From Undibacterium sp. (GTDB taxonomy: Bacteria; Pseudomonadota; Gammaproteobacteria; Burkholderiales; Burkholderiaceae_D), in assembly GCA_025352365.1 (NCBI GenBank), contig JANXTO010000022.1:1-39824 (forward strand): a DNA stretch of 39,824 nucleotides, given 5' to 3'. The first letter of the stretch is position 1. Each line of letters starts with the position of its first letter. The notes under the pieces are model-generated. The model saw only the letters and a list, made by a program, of their open reading frames with translations. It was not told the origin of the DNA and made no database searches. The position numbers and the translations under genes were made by a program. Below are positions 10,202-17,566 of the stretch, piece by piece.

Positions 10202-11005
10202 TTAAAGCAAAACTATCACTCTATAAGCAAACAAACAGGCAACTGATAGCAATAAACAAGCAAAGCTAGTTTGTATCATCGTCTCACTGAATAATCTGGC
10301 AGCACGTCTGCCCAGCAGCATGCCAAGTATCGTACTCAGTACAAAAAATGTTGTGAACTGCAAAGGGATTACCGCGCCATGTAGTACAGCGCTACCTACC
10401 CCGGCGCTGCCGACTAAAGCAATCACAAATAAGGAAGTCGCAATCGCGCCATGCATACTGAGGTTGGTGTAGTGCCGCAACATCGGGACGATAACAAAGC
10501 CGCCACCAACGCCTAATAAACCCGTGACTAAACCTGCAATACCGCCGATTGAGGCAATGACTACGCTGGTAATCCAGGTCCATTCAAAACGTCCGGTGCT
10601 ACTGTTGATACAAACCCGGGTTGGTGAATGCTGACCGGCAGCGGGATTCATTCTTCGGCTGAATAAGCGGCTGGCCACAAAAAATAAAATCGCAGCGAAT
10701 AAACCCATCAACCAGACTTGTGGCAAGCGCTGTGCAGCTAGTACACCGACAGAGGTTAAGGGCATACCAATCAAGGCCATCAGTAATGCAGCACGGTAAC
10801 GCACCAGATTTTTTCGAAATCCTTCTATTGCACCCACCGCAGCGCCAGCGGTGACGGCTAACAATGCCACGGGCATGGCTTGCTGCATTTGCCAGCCCAT
10901 TGCCTCAACCAAAGCGGGTACCGCCAAAATGCCGCCACCTGCGCCAGTCATGCCCATGACTGCGCCGACGGTTACACCAATAAGCAAAGCAATAAGCTGG
11001 AGCAT
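10202..11005 (-). CDS. TauE/SafE-family sulfite/sulfur-compound exporter
   Basis: A 267-residue polytopic membrane protein of the TauE/SafE family. It shows the two family half-repeats, 'GVTVGAVMGMTGAGGGILAVPALVE' near the N-terminus and 'GLVTGLLGVGGGFVIVPMLRHY' in the second half, with about eight hydrophobic segments between and around them. Members export sulfite, sulfoacetate or related anions. It is the last gene of a minus-strand set behind two YeeE/YedE-type transporters and a BigR-like repressor, with an 86-bp gap to the preceding gene. An export role for sulfite or thiosulfate produced by persulfide oxidation fits well, but the substrate is an inference. The Shine-Dalgarno before the ATG is weak. 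Confidence 0.88.
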   Translation of the reverse strand: MLQLIALLIGVTVGAVMGMTGAGGGILAVPALVEAMGWQMQQAMPVALLAVTAGAAVGAIEGFRKNLVRYRAALLMALIGMPLTSVGVLAAQRLPQVWLMGLFAAILFFVASRLFSRRMNPAAGQHSPTRVCINSSTGRFEWTWITSVVIASIGGIAGLVTGLLGVGGGFVIVPMLRHYTNLSMHGAIATSLFVIALVGSAGVGSAVLHGAVIPLQFTTFFVLSTILGMLLGRRAARLFSETMIQTSFACLLLSVACLFAYRVIVLL

Positions 11006-11091
11006 GTGAGTATAGTCAGGTGAGTAGAATCAAGTGAACAGCGTCATAGAGGTTGGATCAAATAGCCAGGTTGAAATAAACAAAGCCATTT

Positions 11092-11556
11092 TTATTGATC
11101 AGATTGTTTTGCTGTAGAAGCATAGAATTTTTCTAACCAAGTAAACACCTGCATGCCGACCAGCATCGCCAGCACAAACAAAGCGCCTTTGCCAAAGCCG
11201 CCACCCAGCAAAACCAGCGCCGGGCCCGGGCAAATTCCGGCGATTCCCCAACCCATACCAAACAGCAGACTACCGATAATCAGACGACGATCGATCTGCG
11301 TGCCAGTCGGCAAATGTATAGGCAAACCAAGCAGAGACTGTTGATGTTGATGCTGATATTGACGCTGACGTCGACGCGCAAACCAAAATGCACCGCTAGC
11401 TACCGCAATCGCACCCGCCATCACCAAGGCCAATGACGGGTCCCAAGCGCCGCCCAGATCTAAAAAACCAAGCACTTTGACCGGATCAGCCATGCCCGCC
11501 AAAATCAATCCCAGGCCAAAAATCAGTCCCGCCAATCCAGAGAAAAATAGCGGCAT
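11092..11556 (-). CDS. YeeE/YedE-type sulfur transporter subunit (DUF6691/PmpB-like)
   Basis: A 154-residue membrane protein. The open frame extends further upstream, but the start is placed at the ATG at 11556-11554: an AGGAGT Shine-Dalgarno lies a few bases before it, and it overlaps the preceding gene's stop by one base (TAATG), implying translational coupling. The protein has about four hydrophobic segments and the family motif '[19 protein letters not shown]', whose cysteine is the conserved one in this half of the transporter. A Gln/His-rich loop ([10 protein letters not shown]) lies between the halves. With its partner it resembles the two-gene PmpA/PmpB-type pairs proposed to move thiosulfate or (per)sulfide-type sulfur across the inner membrane. 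The pairing is seen; the substrate is inferred. Confidence 0.88.
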   Translation of the reverse strand: MPLFFSGLAGLIFGLGLILAGMADPVKVLGFLDLGGAWDPSLALVMAGAIAVASGAFWFARRRQRQYQHQHQQSLLGLPIHLPTGTQIDRRLIIGSLLFGMGWGIAGICPGPALVLLGGGFGKGALFVLAMLVGMQVFTWLEKFYASTAKQSDQ

Positions 11557-12005
11557 TATAGGACTCCTGATAAATTGGTTAGACCATGCCGGAGGATAAA
11601 AACGGTGACAAAACCGGCTACCATAAACGCGATGGTTGCCATTAAAGAACGCGGCGATAAACGCGACAAACCACAAACGCCGTGCCCGCTGGTACAGCCT
11701 GAACCATAACGTGTACCGATGCCGACCAGTAAACCGGCAATGATGATGGCCGGCCAACCAGTATCAATTTTTATGCTGGGCAAAGTGGCAAATACGCCAT
11801 ATACCAAAGGCGCGCCCAGCACACCCAGCACAAACGCCAGGCGCCACCACCAATCACCCCGCACCGGTCGCAACAATCCGGCAACGATACCGCTGATGCC
11901 GGCAACCCGACCATTCATCAAGATCAGCAGCGATGCGGCGAGTCCGATTAGAGCGCCGCCAAGTAAAGCAGAAATTGGAGTAAAAAGAGTCCAAGCGAGG
12001 TTCAT
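11556..12005 (-). CDS. YeeE/YedE-type sulfur transporter subunit (PmpA-like)
   Basis: A 149-residue protein with four hydrophobic helices and the diagnostic motif '[26 protein letters not shown]', whose conserved cysteines are central to sulfur-species transport in the YeeE/YedE family. It forms an operon with the next gene (one-base overlap) and then the TauE/SafE gene. Upstream on the same strand lies copy 2 of the dispersed element and then bigR, so the order is bigR, element, this gene. It has no good Shine-Dalgarno of its own. A 14-codon reading frame starting just after the element (ATG at 12046-12044, preceded by GGGGAG inside the element) ends in TGA overlapping this gene's ATG as ATGA, so coupled translation from that leader is a real possibility. 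Confidence 0.9.
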   Translation of the reverse strand: MNLAWTLFTPISALLGGALIGLAASLLILMNGRVAGISGIVAGLLRPVRGDWWWRLAFVLGVLGAPLVYGVFATLPSIKIDTGWPAIIIAGLLVGIGTRYGSGCTSGHGVCGLSRLSPRSLMATIAFMVAGFVTVFILRHGLTNLSGVL

Positions 12006-12048
12006 ATAAACAGCGTCATAAAAATAGCCTCAAAAAACAGCTTCATGA

Positions 12049-12134
12049 AATATACTCCCCGATATTTTATTCAAATAATGCCTATTGTCCATATAATACC
12101 TAGACAATTAAAATATACTAACCCCAAGTATATT
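12049..12134 (-). repeat. Dispersed structured element, copy 2 (between bigR and the sulfur transporter)
   Basis: Read on the minus strand it has the same 78-bp span from TACTT (12130-12126) to GAGTA (12057-12053). The outer arms AATATACT and AGTATATT pair, with a further U-G wobble inside. The central hairpin pairs TTGTCTA with TGGACAA, holding one U-G wobble that exists only on this strand. The outer edge of the element touches the TGA stop of bigR, and its other end lies about 43 bp before the YeeE/YedE start. It is thus an intercistronic element in the bigR operon. It ends in GGGGAG, eight bases before the ATG of a 14-codon leader frame. Confidence 0.8.
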
Positions 12135-12514
12135 CAGGACTTGGGACAATATAAGTCATACAAAAGCTGCAATAAATGCAGTACTTTGGGGTCGGCGATA
12201 GAGTAATGAATGCGCTTCCCGTCACGCCGCGTATCGACTAAACCTTCGGTTCGTAGCACGCCCAATTGCTGCGACAAGCTAGGTTGATGCAGGTCTAGCA
12301 GCTCTTCCAACTCACTAACGGACTTCTCGCCTTGGCTAAGCTGGCACAGCAGCAGTAAGCGATCTTCGTTACCCAAAGCACGTAAGGTGCTGCTGGCAGC
12401 TTGCGCAGCGACACGCATTTGTGCAATATCAAACGCATGTCCGGCTGGCTCTGTTGATTCTATTGTTTCTATTGTTTCTATTGTTTCTATTGATTCTATT
12501 GTTTGGGTAGTCAT
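12134..12514 (-). CDS. bigR: ArsR-family persulfide-sensing repressor, BigR/SqrR type
   Basis: A 126-residue winged-helix ArsR-family protein. Core helices run from about residue 35; the recognition region is 'SVSELEELLDLHQPSLSQQLGVLRTEGLVDTRR'. Two cysteines, C57 ('LLLLCQLSQGE') and C123 ('LYDLYCP'), are 66 residues apart, matching the redox pair of BigR (C42/C108) and SqrR (C41/C107), which form a disulfide or polysulfide bridge when reactive sulfur is present and then leave DNA. The neighbours fit: sulfur transporters downstream and a divergent persulfide dioxygenase. The N-terminal extension (about residues 6-20) is an IET/IES repeat encoded by a 9-bp tandem repeat, which could change length without breaking the frame. 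The likely operator is the inverted repeat at 12539-12566. Confidence 0.92.
   Translation of the reverse strand: MTTQTIESIETIETIETIESTEPAGHAFDIAQMRVAAQAASSTLRALGNEDRLLLLCQLSQGEKSVSELEELLDLHQPSLSQQLGVLRTEGLVDTRRDGKRIHYSIADPKVLHLLQLLYDLYCPKS
12458..12502. repeat. 9-bp tandem repeat inside the 5' end of bigR
   Basis: The plus strand shows five near-identical 9-mers in a row: GATTCTATT, then three of the form GTTTCTATT, then GATTCTATT. On the minus strand they encode the alternating Ile-Glu-Thr/Ser residues 6-20 of BigR. A unit of nine bases keeps the frame when copies are gained or lost, so the repeat may vary among strains in number but not by frameshift. Effect on the protein is unknown; the repeat lies ahead of the winged-helix core. 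Confidence 0.8.
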
Positions 12515-12523
12515 AGCAGCTCA

Positions 12524-12566
12524 TTACAATTTACTTGATTACATTATATAATTTGATATTATGTAA
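12524..12566 (+). promoter_or_regulatory. Divergent promoter region with probable BigR operator
   Basis: Between bigR (minus strand, starting at 12514) and the persulfide dioxygenase gene (plus strand, starting at 12611). An inverted repeat has arms TTACATTATAT (12539-12549) and ATATTATGTAA (12556-12566), matching at 10 of 11 positions with a 6-nt spacer. A TATAAT at 12547-12552 lies inside it, with TTACAA (12524-12529) 17 bp upstream as a -35. A repressor on the inverted repeat would cover the -10 box. The repeat and boxes are seen; BigR binding is inferred from position and from AT-rich palindromic operators being usual for this family. Confidence 0.65.
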
Positions 12567-12610
12567 GTCAAAAGAATATTTATCCCACTATCATTAGGAA
12601 TGAGGAAATC

Positions 12611-13483
12611 ATGTCCGTGCAATTACAAAGCTTCTTTGATGCCACCACTTGCACCGCGACTTATGTAGTCTTTGATAAGGTAACAGGCAAAACTGACGGT
12701 CATGCCGCCGTGATCGACAGCGTCCTCAATTATGACCCCAAATCCGGGCGCACCAGTACCGCAGGTGCAGATCAGATTGTGGAATTTATTCGTAGCCAGC
12801 AATTGCAACTTGATTAGATATTAGAAACCCACGCGCATGCCGATCACTTATCGGCTGCACATTATTTGCGCCAGCAGTTAGGCGGCAAAATTGCGATTGG
12901 CGCACATATCCGTCAGGTACAAACGGTATTTAAACAGCTATTCCATCTGGAACCAGACTTCGCGGTAGATGGTTCGCAATTTGATGTGCTGTTTGCGGAG
13001 GATGAAGAATTCAAGATCGGCAGTTTGACCGCCAAGGCCTTATATGTGCCTGGCCATACCCCAGCAGATATGGCATACCAGATCGGCGATATGGTCTTTG
13101 TCGGCGACACCTTGTTTATGCCTGATGTGGGTACGGCACGTTGCGATTTCCCGGGTGGCGATGCGTACTTACTGTATCGCTCCATCCAAAAACTATTATC
13201 GCTGCCGGAATCGACACGCCTCATGATGTGCCACGACTACCCACCGACCAACCGCGCAATCCGCTTAGAAACCAGTGTGGCAGAACAAAGGATCAATAAC
13301 ATTCACGTGCGTGACGGCATCAGTGAGGCCGCGTTTGTAGCGATGCGCAACAAGCGCGATGCGGGTTTAGAGATGCCAATATTAATTTTGCCGTCGGTGC
13401 AAATCAATATCCGCGCTGGTGCTCTTCCGCCAGCGGAAGAAAACGGCATTAGCTACTTAAAAATCCCGCTGAATGGCATATGA
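12611..13483 (+). pseudogene. blh: Persulfide dioxygenase (metallo-beta-lactamase fold) interrupted by an amber stop
   Basis: The frame from ATG 12611 to the stop ending at 13483 would encode about 290 residues of a Blh/ETHE1-type persulfide dioxygenase, which oxidises glutathione persulfide to sulfite and glutathione. Codon 69 (12815-12817) is TAG. Directly after it comes 'ILETHAHADHLSAAHYL', which holds the metal-binding HxHxDH motif. Family members usually have Trp before ILETHAHADHL, so a single TGG-to-TAG change explains the break. Later metal-site motifs are intact ('GHTPADMAYQIGD', 'FVGDTLFMPDVGTARCDF', 'MMCHDYPP'). The gene diverges from bigR with a good promoter. The C-terminal part could in principle start internally, but it would then lack the HxHxDH motif. 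Real decay, amber readthrough or a sequencing error are all possible. Confidence 0.88.
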
Positions 13484-13536
13484 CGTTTTCTACCTATAGT
13501 TTTCTACTACAGCCTAGCCAGATTTATTCACCAGTT

Positions 13537-14850
13537 TTATGTACTCTCGACGAGCTCTTTAGGATAGATCCTTACCAGCACTATCCGTGGGCCATTCATT
13601 TTTTTCACTACTGCATCAAATTGCGGGAAACCAATTTTTTGGCCTTCAATCGGTAAATCGCCCAAGGTATGCATGATTAGACCGCCGATGGATTCTACTT
13701 CTTCGCTATCGATGTCGATGCCGAGTGCAATGCCCAAGGTGAACAAAGGCAAACTGCCTTTGCCCATCATCGTACCGTCGTCCAAAGTGACCCAATCGTT
13801 TTCATTCAAACGGAATTCGTCACGAATTTGCCCAACCAAAGCGCCTAACAAATTATCCAAAGTCAAAAAGCCCAGCGGCTTATTGTCTTTGTAACCGACG
13901 ATCGCAAAATGCGGTGCACCTTTACGAAAGCGCCGGAATAATTCTAGCGCAGGCATCGTCGGCGGGACAAATTCTACATAGCGCAAATGGCCGCTTAATT
14001 CATCTAGCGATTTACCGCTTTGCTGCGCCAGAAATAAGTCCTTCAAATGCAACATGCCAAGGACTGTTTTGCCATCTGCCTCCAGATACGGATAACGGCT
14101 GAAGCGATTGCGATACGCAGTTTCCATATTCTGCGCCAAGGTTTTATCCTTGTGCATCGCCACGACTTCGCTGAATGGACGCATCAGGTCAGAGACTTCC
14201 AGATCACCAAAATCCAGCATCTGCGCCATGATGCTCCACTCATCTGGCGTCAGTTTTTTACTGCCATGGCTGCCGCGCAAAATCAGCTTCAGTTCGTCCG
14301 GCGAGTAATGTATGTCGCCACCATGTGCGGCATCCAAGCCAATCCAGATTAAGACTTTATTGGCGCTGGCATTGAGCGCCCAGATAATCGGATACATCGT
14401 CCAATAAAATAAGTACAGCGCCGGTGCAGTCCACAACGAAACGGTCTCTGGCATACGGATCGCCATCGATTTTGGCGCCAGCTCACCGACCACAATATGC
14501 AAAAAAGAGATGCCGAAAAAGGCAAAAATGAAGGAAATGCCATGAATCAATTCTACCGAGACGACTCCAACGGCAACCAGCAGAGGCTCCAGCAAGCGGG
14601 CAAACGCAGGCTCACCTATCCAGCCCAGCCCCAAAGACGCCAGCGTAATACCAAGCTGGCAGGCCGATAAATAAGAATCCAGATGTTGATGCACGGTACC
14701 AAGTAAGCGTCCACGCACGCCGCCGGTTTTGGCAATACTGCGCACTCTGGTTTGACGCAATTTGACCAACCCAAATTCGGCGGCCACAAAAAAACCATTC
14801 AACACCACCAAAAACAAGGCGGCGATTACGAGCAAAAGATTATCCAACAC
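13537..14850 (-). CDS. CorC/HlyC-family membrane protein with DUF21, CBS pair and C-terminal transporter-associated domain
   Basis: A 437-residue protein. Residues 1-190 make the DUF21/CNNM transmembrane region with about four hydrophobic helices and the N-terminal 'LVVLNGFFVAAEFGLVKLRQTRVR' signature. A pair of CBS domains follows at about 210-335 ('VSDLMRPFSEVVAMHKD', then 'FAIVGYKDNKPLGFLTLDNLLGALVG'), and the CorC_HlyC domain at about 345-430. Family members are linked to magnesium and cobalt efflux or polyamine export; the substrate here is unknown. The old name 'hemolysin' for this family is misleading. Its 3' end faces the persulfide dioxygenase gene with only 53 bp between, and its 5' end faces copy 3 of the dispersed element. 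Confidence 0.9.
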   Translation of the reverse strand: MLDNLLLVIAALFLVVLNGFFVAAEFGLVKLRQTRVRSIAKTGGVRGRLLGTVHQHLDSYLSACQLGITLASLGLGWIGEPAFARLLEPLLVAVGVVSVELIHGISFIFAFFGISFLHIVVGELAPKSMAIRMPETVSLWTAPALYLFYWTMYPIIWALNASANKVLIWIGLDAAHGGDIHYSPDELKLILRGSHGSKKLTPDEWSIMAQMLDFGDLEVSDLMRPFSEVVAMHKDKTLAQNMETAYRNRFSRYPYLEADGKTVLGMLHLKDLFLAQQSGKSLDELSGHLRYVEFVPPTMPALELFRRFRKGAPHFAIVGYKDNKPLGFLTLDNLLGALVGQIRDEFRLNENDWVTLDDGTMMGKGSLPLFTLGIALGIDIDSEEVESIGGLIMHTLGDLPIEGQKIGFPQFDAVVKKMNGPRIVLVRIYPKELVEST

Positions 14851-15321
14851 AAACTTTCTGTCAACGAACCAACCGCTAATGTAGACTAGATTGAGGGAAC
14901 TTACCTAGTAATTGAGGTGTCAATATGCGATTACTTAGCAAGTATCACTTGAAAATTGCTACGGCCGCCAATATATACTCGGATCAAGTATATTTAAATT
15001 GTCCATATAATCATTGGACAATAGGCATATTTTTCAATAAAAACAGGGGAGTATATTGAAAATACTAGAAAAAACCGGCTCGGACAGATTAAATCAGATA
15101 GCATAAAAATACTGGCAGCGGCGAACATAGACAGACGTCGCATTCCGTAGCTGCAAGCTTGGCGTACAGAAAAATTCGGGCTGTATCTTTAGGACTTTTA
15201 CTGCTTTCGCACGCTCTCTACTCATCTCTGAGCTTACTTCCGCACATATTAACGGCACTTAGTTATAAGCAATCGTGCCAAGATGACATAGAATCCGACA
15301 AAGCTCATCCGCAAGAAAGAA
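14851..15321. other. Non-coding stretch between corC-like gene and gcr-like gene
   Basis: About 470 nt between divergent genes. It holds copy 3 of the dispersed element (14970-15057). A 44-codon frame (ATG 14925, with GAGGTG upstream, stop 15057-15059) crosses the element, but copy 1 has a stop in the same frame, so I do not call it a gene. Another open frame at 15159-15416 overlaps the start of the next gene, has no support, and is also left out. No other structure stood out. Confidence 0.4.
14970..15057 (+). repeat. Dispersed structured element, copy 3
   Basis: TACTC (14976-14980) to GAGTA (15049-15053) is 78 bp. The outer arms ATATACTC and GAGTATAT pair, and the central hairpin ATTGTCCA (14998-15005) with TGGACAAT (15015-15022) is fully Watson-Crick, making this the most regular copy. 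TATAAT lies in the loop (15006-15011). It ends AGGGGAGTATATT like copies 2 and 4. This copy stands upstream of two divergent genes and is oriented with the gcr-like gene, which starts about 265 bp downstream. Confidence 0.85.
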
Positions 15322-17442
15322 ATGGAGAAAACATTGTCTATCGACAGCATCCTTATTCGCATCTCTCAAATCAGACAGCAAGACCCACTCTATCGAGATA
15401 TAGATTGTTTGCGTGATCTGGTCGCAGCGCTACGCCCTGCCCGCATCCACAATATTGGGCAAGCTACCGACAATATCCGTGCGCTGTGCTACCTGTTAAA
15501 GCAACATCCGGATTGGGCGCGCAGCCTGCGTGAATACATCGCGCAAGTAATCACGACCCGCAAATTGGTACATCTGTTTACCGACACTGGCATCACCCAA
15601 AACAAGGGATTTTGGGGTGCCGCCTGGCATCAATTAGCAGAGAAGTTTTTGCCGCCGCTGGTCAATGACGACTACCTTAAAGATTTGTTCGGTCAACTAT
15701 TTAATAACGCTAACGACTATCGCTGGGTATCGGGCGTCAGTGATGAAGTCTGGCTAGAGTTATTCATGAGTCTGGGTTTTAGAGTCTCCAACCCGCGTCC
15801 GATCTATGCCGCAATGACGCAAGAAGTACTCAGCGCCGTACAAGTCTTGTCTTACCGTATCACTACGATTGGCCTAGAGGCAGAACTGGTCAGAAATTAT
15901 CCTGATATAGAACGCTTTGAATCACCATTTTTACGCCAGAACGATGCCATCAACGATTACATTGTTGGTCATAGCGATTGGTTAATCGATAAAGAAATAA
16001 GCCGCGAAGACAGTTTGCATATCGAAGTGTTACTGACGCAGTGTGAAGAAGTCGTACTCAAAATCAGACGTACCGCGGCGATGCAAGGCGTATCCGTCAG
16101 CCTGACGCGTTTGCTATTACGCCTGACACAAAGTATCGAGCGCTTACGGATTTTATTAACTCTGCTGGATACCCGCAGCGCCAAATCTGCGGCGATGATC
16201 GGTGTCGCGCTGTTAAAAGAATTGGTATTAGCCGATAACAAAAACGGCAGTATCCGCGACCTGATCCAGACCAATACTGAATTATTGTCATTGCAAGTCA
16301 CTGAGCATGCTGGTAAGAGCGGTGAACATTACGTCACGACCAATCGCAAAGAATGGTACGAAATGATGCGCTCGGCAATGGGCGCGGGATTTATTGTCGG
16401 CTTTATGGCGATGATCAAAATCCTATTTGGCAAATTGATCATGGCGCCGTTTGGCTATGCCGTTTTATATAGCCTGAACTATTCATTCGGATTTATGTTT
16501 GTGCATGTCTTGCACTTTACGATTGCGACCAAACAGCCTGCGATGACCGCTGCACTCATCGCCAAATCAATTGATAAAGGCAAGCAAAAACTCGATAAAC
16601 TGGTCGAGCTGATTGTACAAGTATTGCGTTCACAATTTATTGCGATTCTCGGTAACGTAGGGATTGCGATCCCGACTGCCTTTGCGATTGCCTGGGCATG
16701 GTTTGCGATCTCCGGTCACCACATGGTGACGGTCGATAAAGCCCACCACTTGCTGCAGGATATTGATCCTATCCACAGTCTGGCACTTCCGCATGCGGCA
16801 ATTGCCGGCGTGTGCTTGTTTTTGTCTGGATTGATTTCGGGCTATTACGACAATAAAGCCGCGTATTCGCGCATACCAGAACGCTTGCGCCAATTACGTT
16901 GGTTAAGAGCGATCTTGGGCGAATCACGTTTGCATAAAATGACCAACTATATCGGCAATAATCTGGGGGCATTAGCAGGTAATTTTTTCTTCGGTGTGAT
17001 GCTGGGTACGATAGGTCAGTTGGGCGTATTCTTTGGATTGCCGATTGATATTCGCCATATCACTTTCTCCAGTGCTAACTTTGCCTTTGCACTAGCGGCG
17101 ATGGACAACCATATGCCCTGGCAAGTAGTTGTCACTTCGCTGTCGGGTATTTTGTTGGTAGGTCTGACCAATTTAGGTGTGAGTTTTTCACTGGCGATGA
17201 TGGTTGCCTTGCGGTCTAAGCGCGTGAGTTTTGGCCAAGGCAGAGCTCTGAATAAAATGCTGTGGAAGCGGTTTTGGTCAGGCACCAGAGATTTCTTTTT
17301 ACCACCCAAAGAAGTCACTGGCATAGACCCAGTGACGGCAGCGACACTGGACGAAGAAGCGAAAGAGGCGGAACAATCGGCACAATCCATTAATGCCGCG
17401 TCGGTACCAGATAAAAAACCGATTGAGCACAAGTCTCACTGA
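15322..17442 (+). CDS. Gcr-type 'site-specific recombinase' (COG4389), a polytopic membrane protein of unknown function
   Basis: A 706-residue protein of the family annotated as site-specific recombinase Gcr. The N-terminal half (about 1-340) is helical and soluble-looking. The C-terminal half (about 350-640) has at least seven hydrophobic stretches, such as 'GAGFIVGFMAMIKILFGKLI', 'FIAILGNVGIAIPTAFAIAW' and 'GILLVGLTNLGVSFSLAMMV'. I see no tyrosine- or serine-recombinase active-site pattern, so the recombinase label is doubtful and a membrane role is more likely. The tail is charged and Ala/Glu-rich. The start ATG at 15322 follows an A/G-rich AAGAAAGA. Two perfect hairpins follow the stop, at 17455-17475 and 17496-17527. 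Confidence 0.8.
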   Translation: MEKTLSIDSILIRISQIRQQDPLYRDIDCLRDLVAALRPARIHNIGQATDNIRALCYLLKQHPDWARSLREYIAQVITTRKLVHLFTDTGITQNKGFWGAAWHQLAEKFLPPLVNDDYLKDLFGQLFNNANDYRWVSGVSDEVWLELFMSLGFRVSNPRPIYAAMTQEVLSAVQVLSYRITTIGLEAELVRNYPDIERFESPFLRQNDAINDYIVGHSDWLIDKEISREDSLHIEVLLTQCEEVVLKIRRTAAMQGVSVSLTRLLLRLTQSIERLRILLTLLDTRSAKSAAMIGVALLKELVLADNKNGSIRDLIQTNTELLSLQVTEHAGKSGEHYVTTNRKEWYEMMRSAMGAGFIVGFMAMIKILFGKLIMAPFGYAVLYSLNYSFGFMFVHVLHFTIATKQPAMTAALIAKSIDKGKQKLDKLVELIVQVLRSQFIAILGNVGIAIPTAFAIAWAWFAISGHHMVTVDKAHHLLQDIDPIHSLALPHAAIAGVCLFLSGLISGYYDNKAAYSRIPERLRQLRWLRAILGESRLHKMTNYIGNNLGALAGNFFFGVMLGTIGQLGVFFGLPIDIRHITFSSANFAFALAAMDNHMPWQVVVTSLSGILLVGLTNLGVSFSLAMMVALRSKRVSFGQGRALNKMLWKRFWSGTRDFFLPPKEVTGIDPVTAATLDEEAKEAEQSAQSINAASVPDKKPIEHKSH

Positions 17443-17454
17443 CGATAAACTCAT

Positions 17455-17475
17455 TGGCACTTGCTAAGTGCCAAC
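17455..17475 (+). terminator. Hairpin after the gcr-like gene
   Basis: TTGGCACTT (17455-17463) and AAGTGCCAA (17467-17475) form a perfect 9-bp stem with a 3-nt loop, 12 bp after the stop codon. There is no U-run after it, so it may stabilise the 3' end or act with the next hairpin rather than terminate on its own. Confidence 0.5.
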
Positions 17476-17495
17476 TGATATATCTAAGCTCTCTC

Positions 17496-17527
17496 AGGTC
17501 TCTGAACAAAGTCTTGTTCAGAGACCT
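17496..17527 (+). terminator. Perfect 14-bp hairpin between gcr-like and bestrophin-like genes
   Basis: AGGTCTCTGAACAA (17496-17509) and TTGTTCAGAGACCT (17514-17527) pair perfectly around the loop AGTC. It is followed by TAAATATTC, an AT-rich stretch but not a clean U-run. It is probably a terminator or mRNA-end stabiliser in the 124-bp gap before the next same-strand gene. Confidence 0.6.
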
Positions 17528-17566
17528 TAAATATTCTCGCTATCAAATCATCGCCGGGACAGTAAA

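Noticed and set aside
11557-11757. A longer form of the second YeeE/YedE-type protein beginning at 11757.
   Set aside because: The added part overlaps the preceding transporter gene in another frame; the ATG at 11556 has AGGAGT before it and matches the family start.
12866-13483. The C-terminal part of the persulfide dioxygenase as a separate gene with a TTG start.
   Set aside because: It is in the same frame as the upstream part, would lack the HxHxDH metal motif, and is fully explained by one stop codon.
14925-15059. A 44-codon frame with a fair ribosome site that reads through element copy 3 (ends NRGVY).
   Set aside because: Copy 4 is partly open in the same frame, with mostly silent differences, but copy 1 has a TAG there and copy 2 encodes different residues. 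The structure explains the conservation better than a protein.
15159-15416. An 85-residue open frame before the gcr-like gene.
   Set aside because: It overlaps the real gene start, has no family resemblance, and has no good ribosome site.
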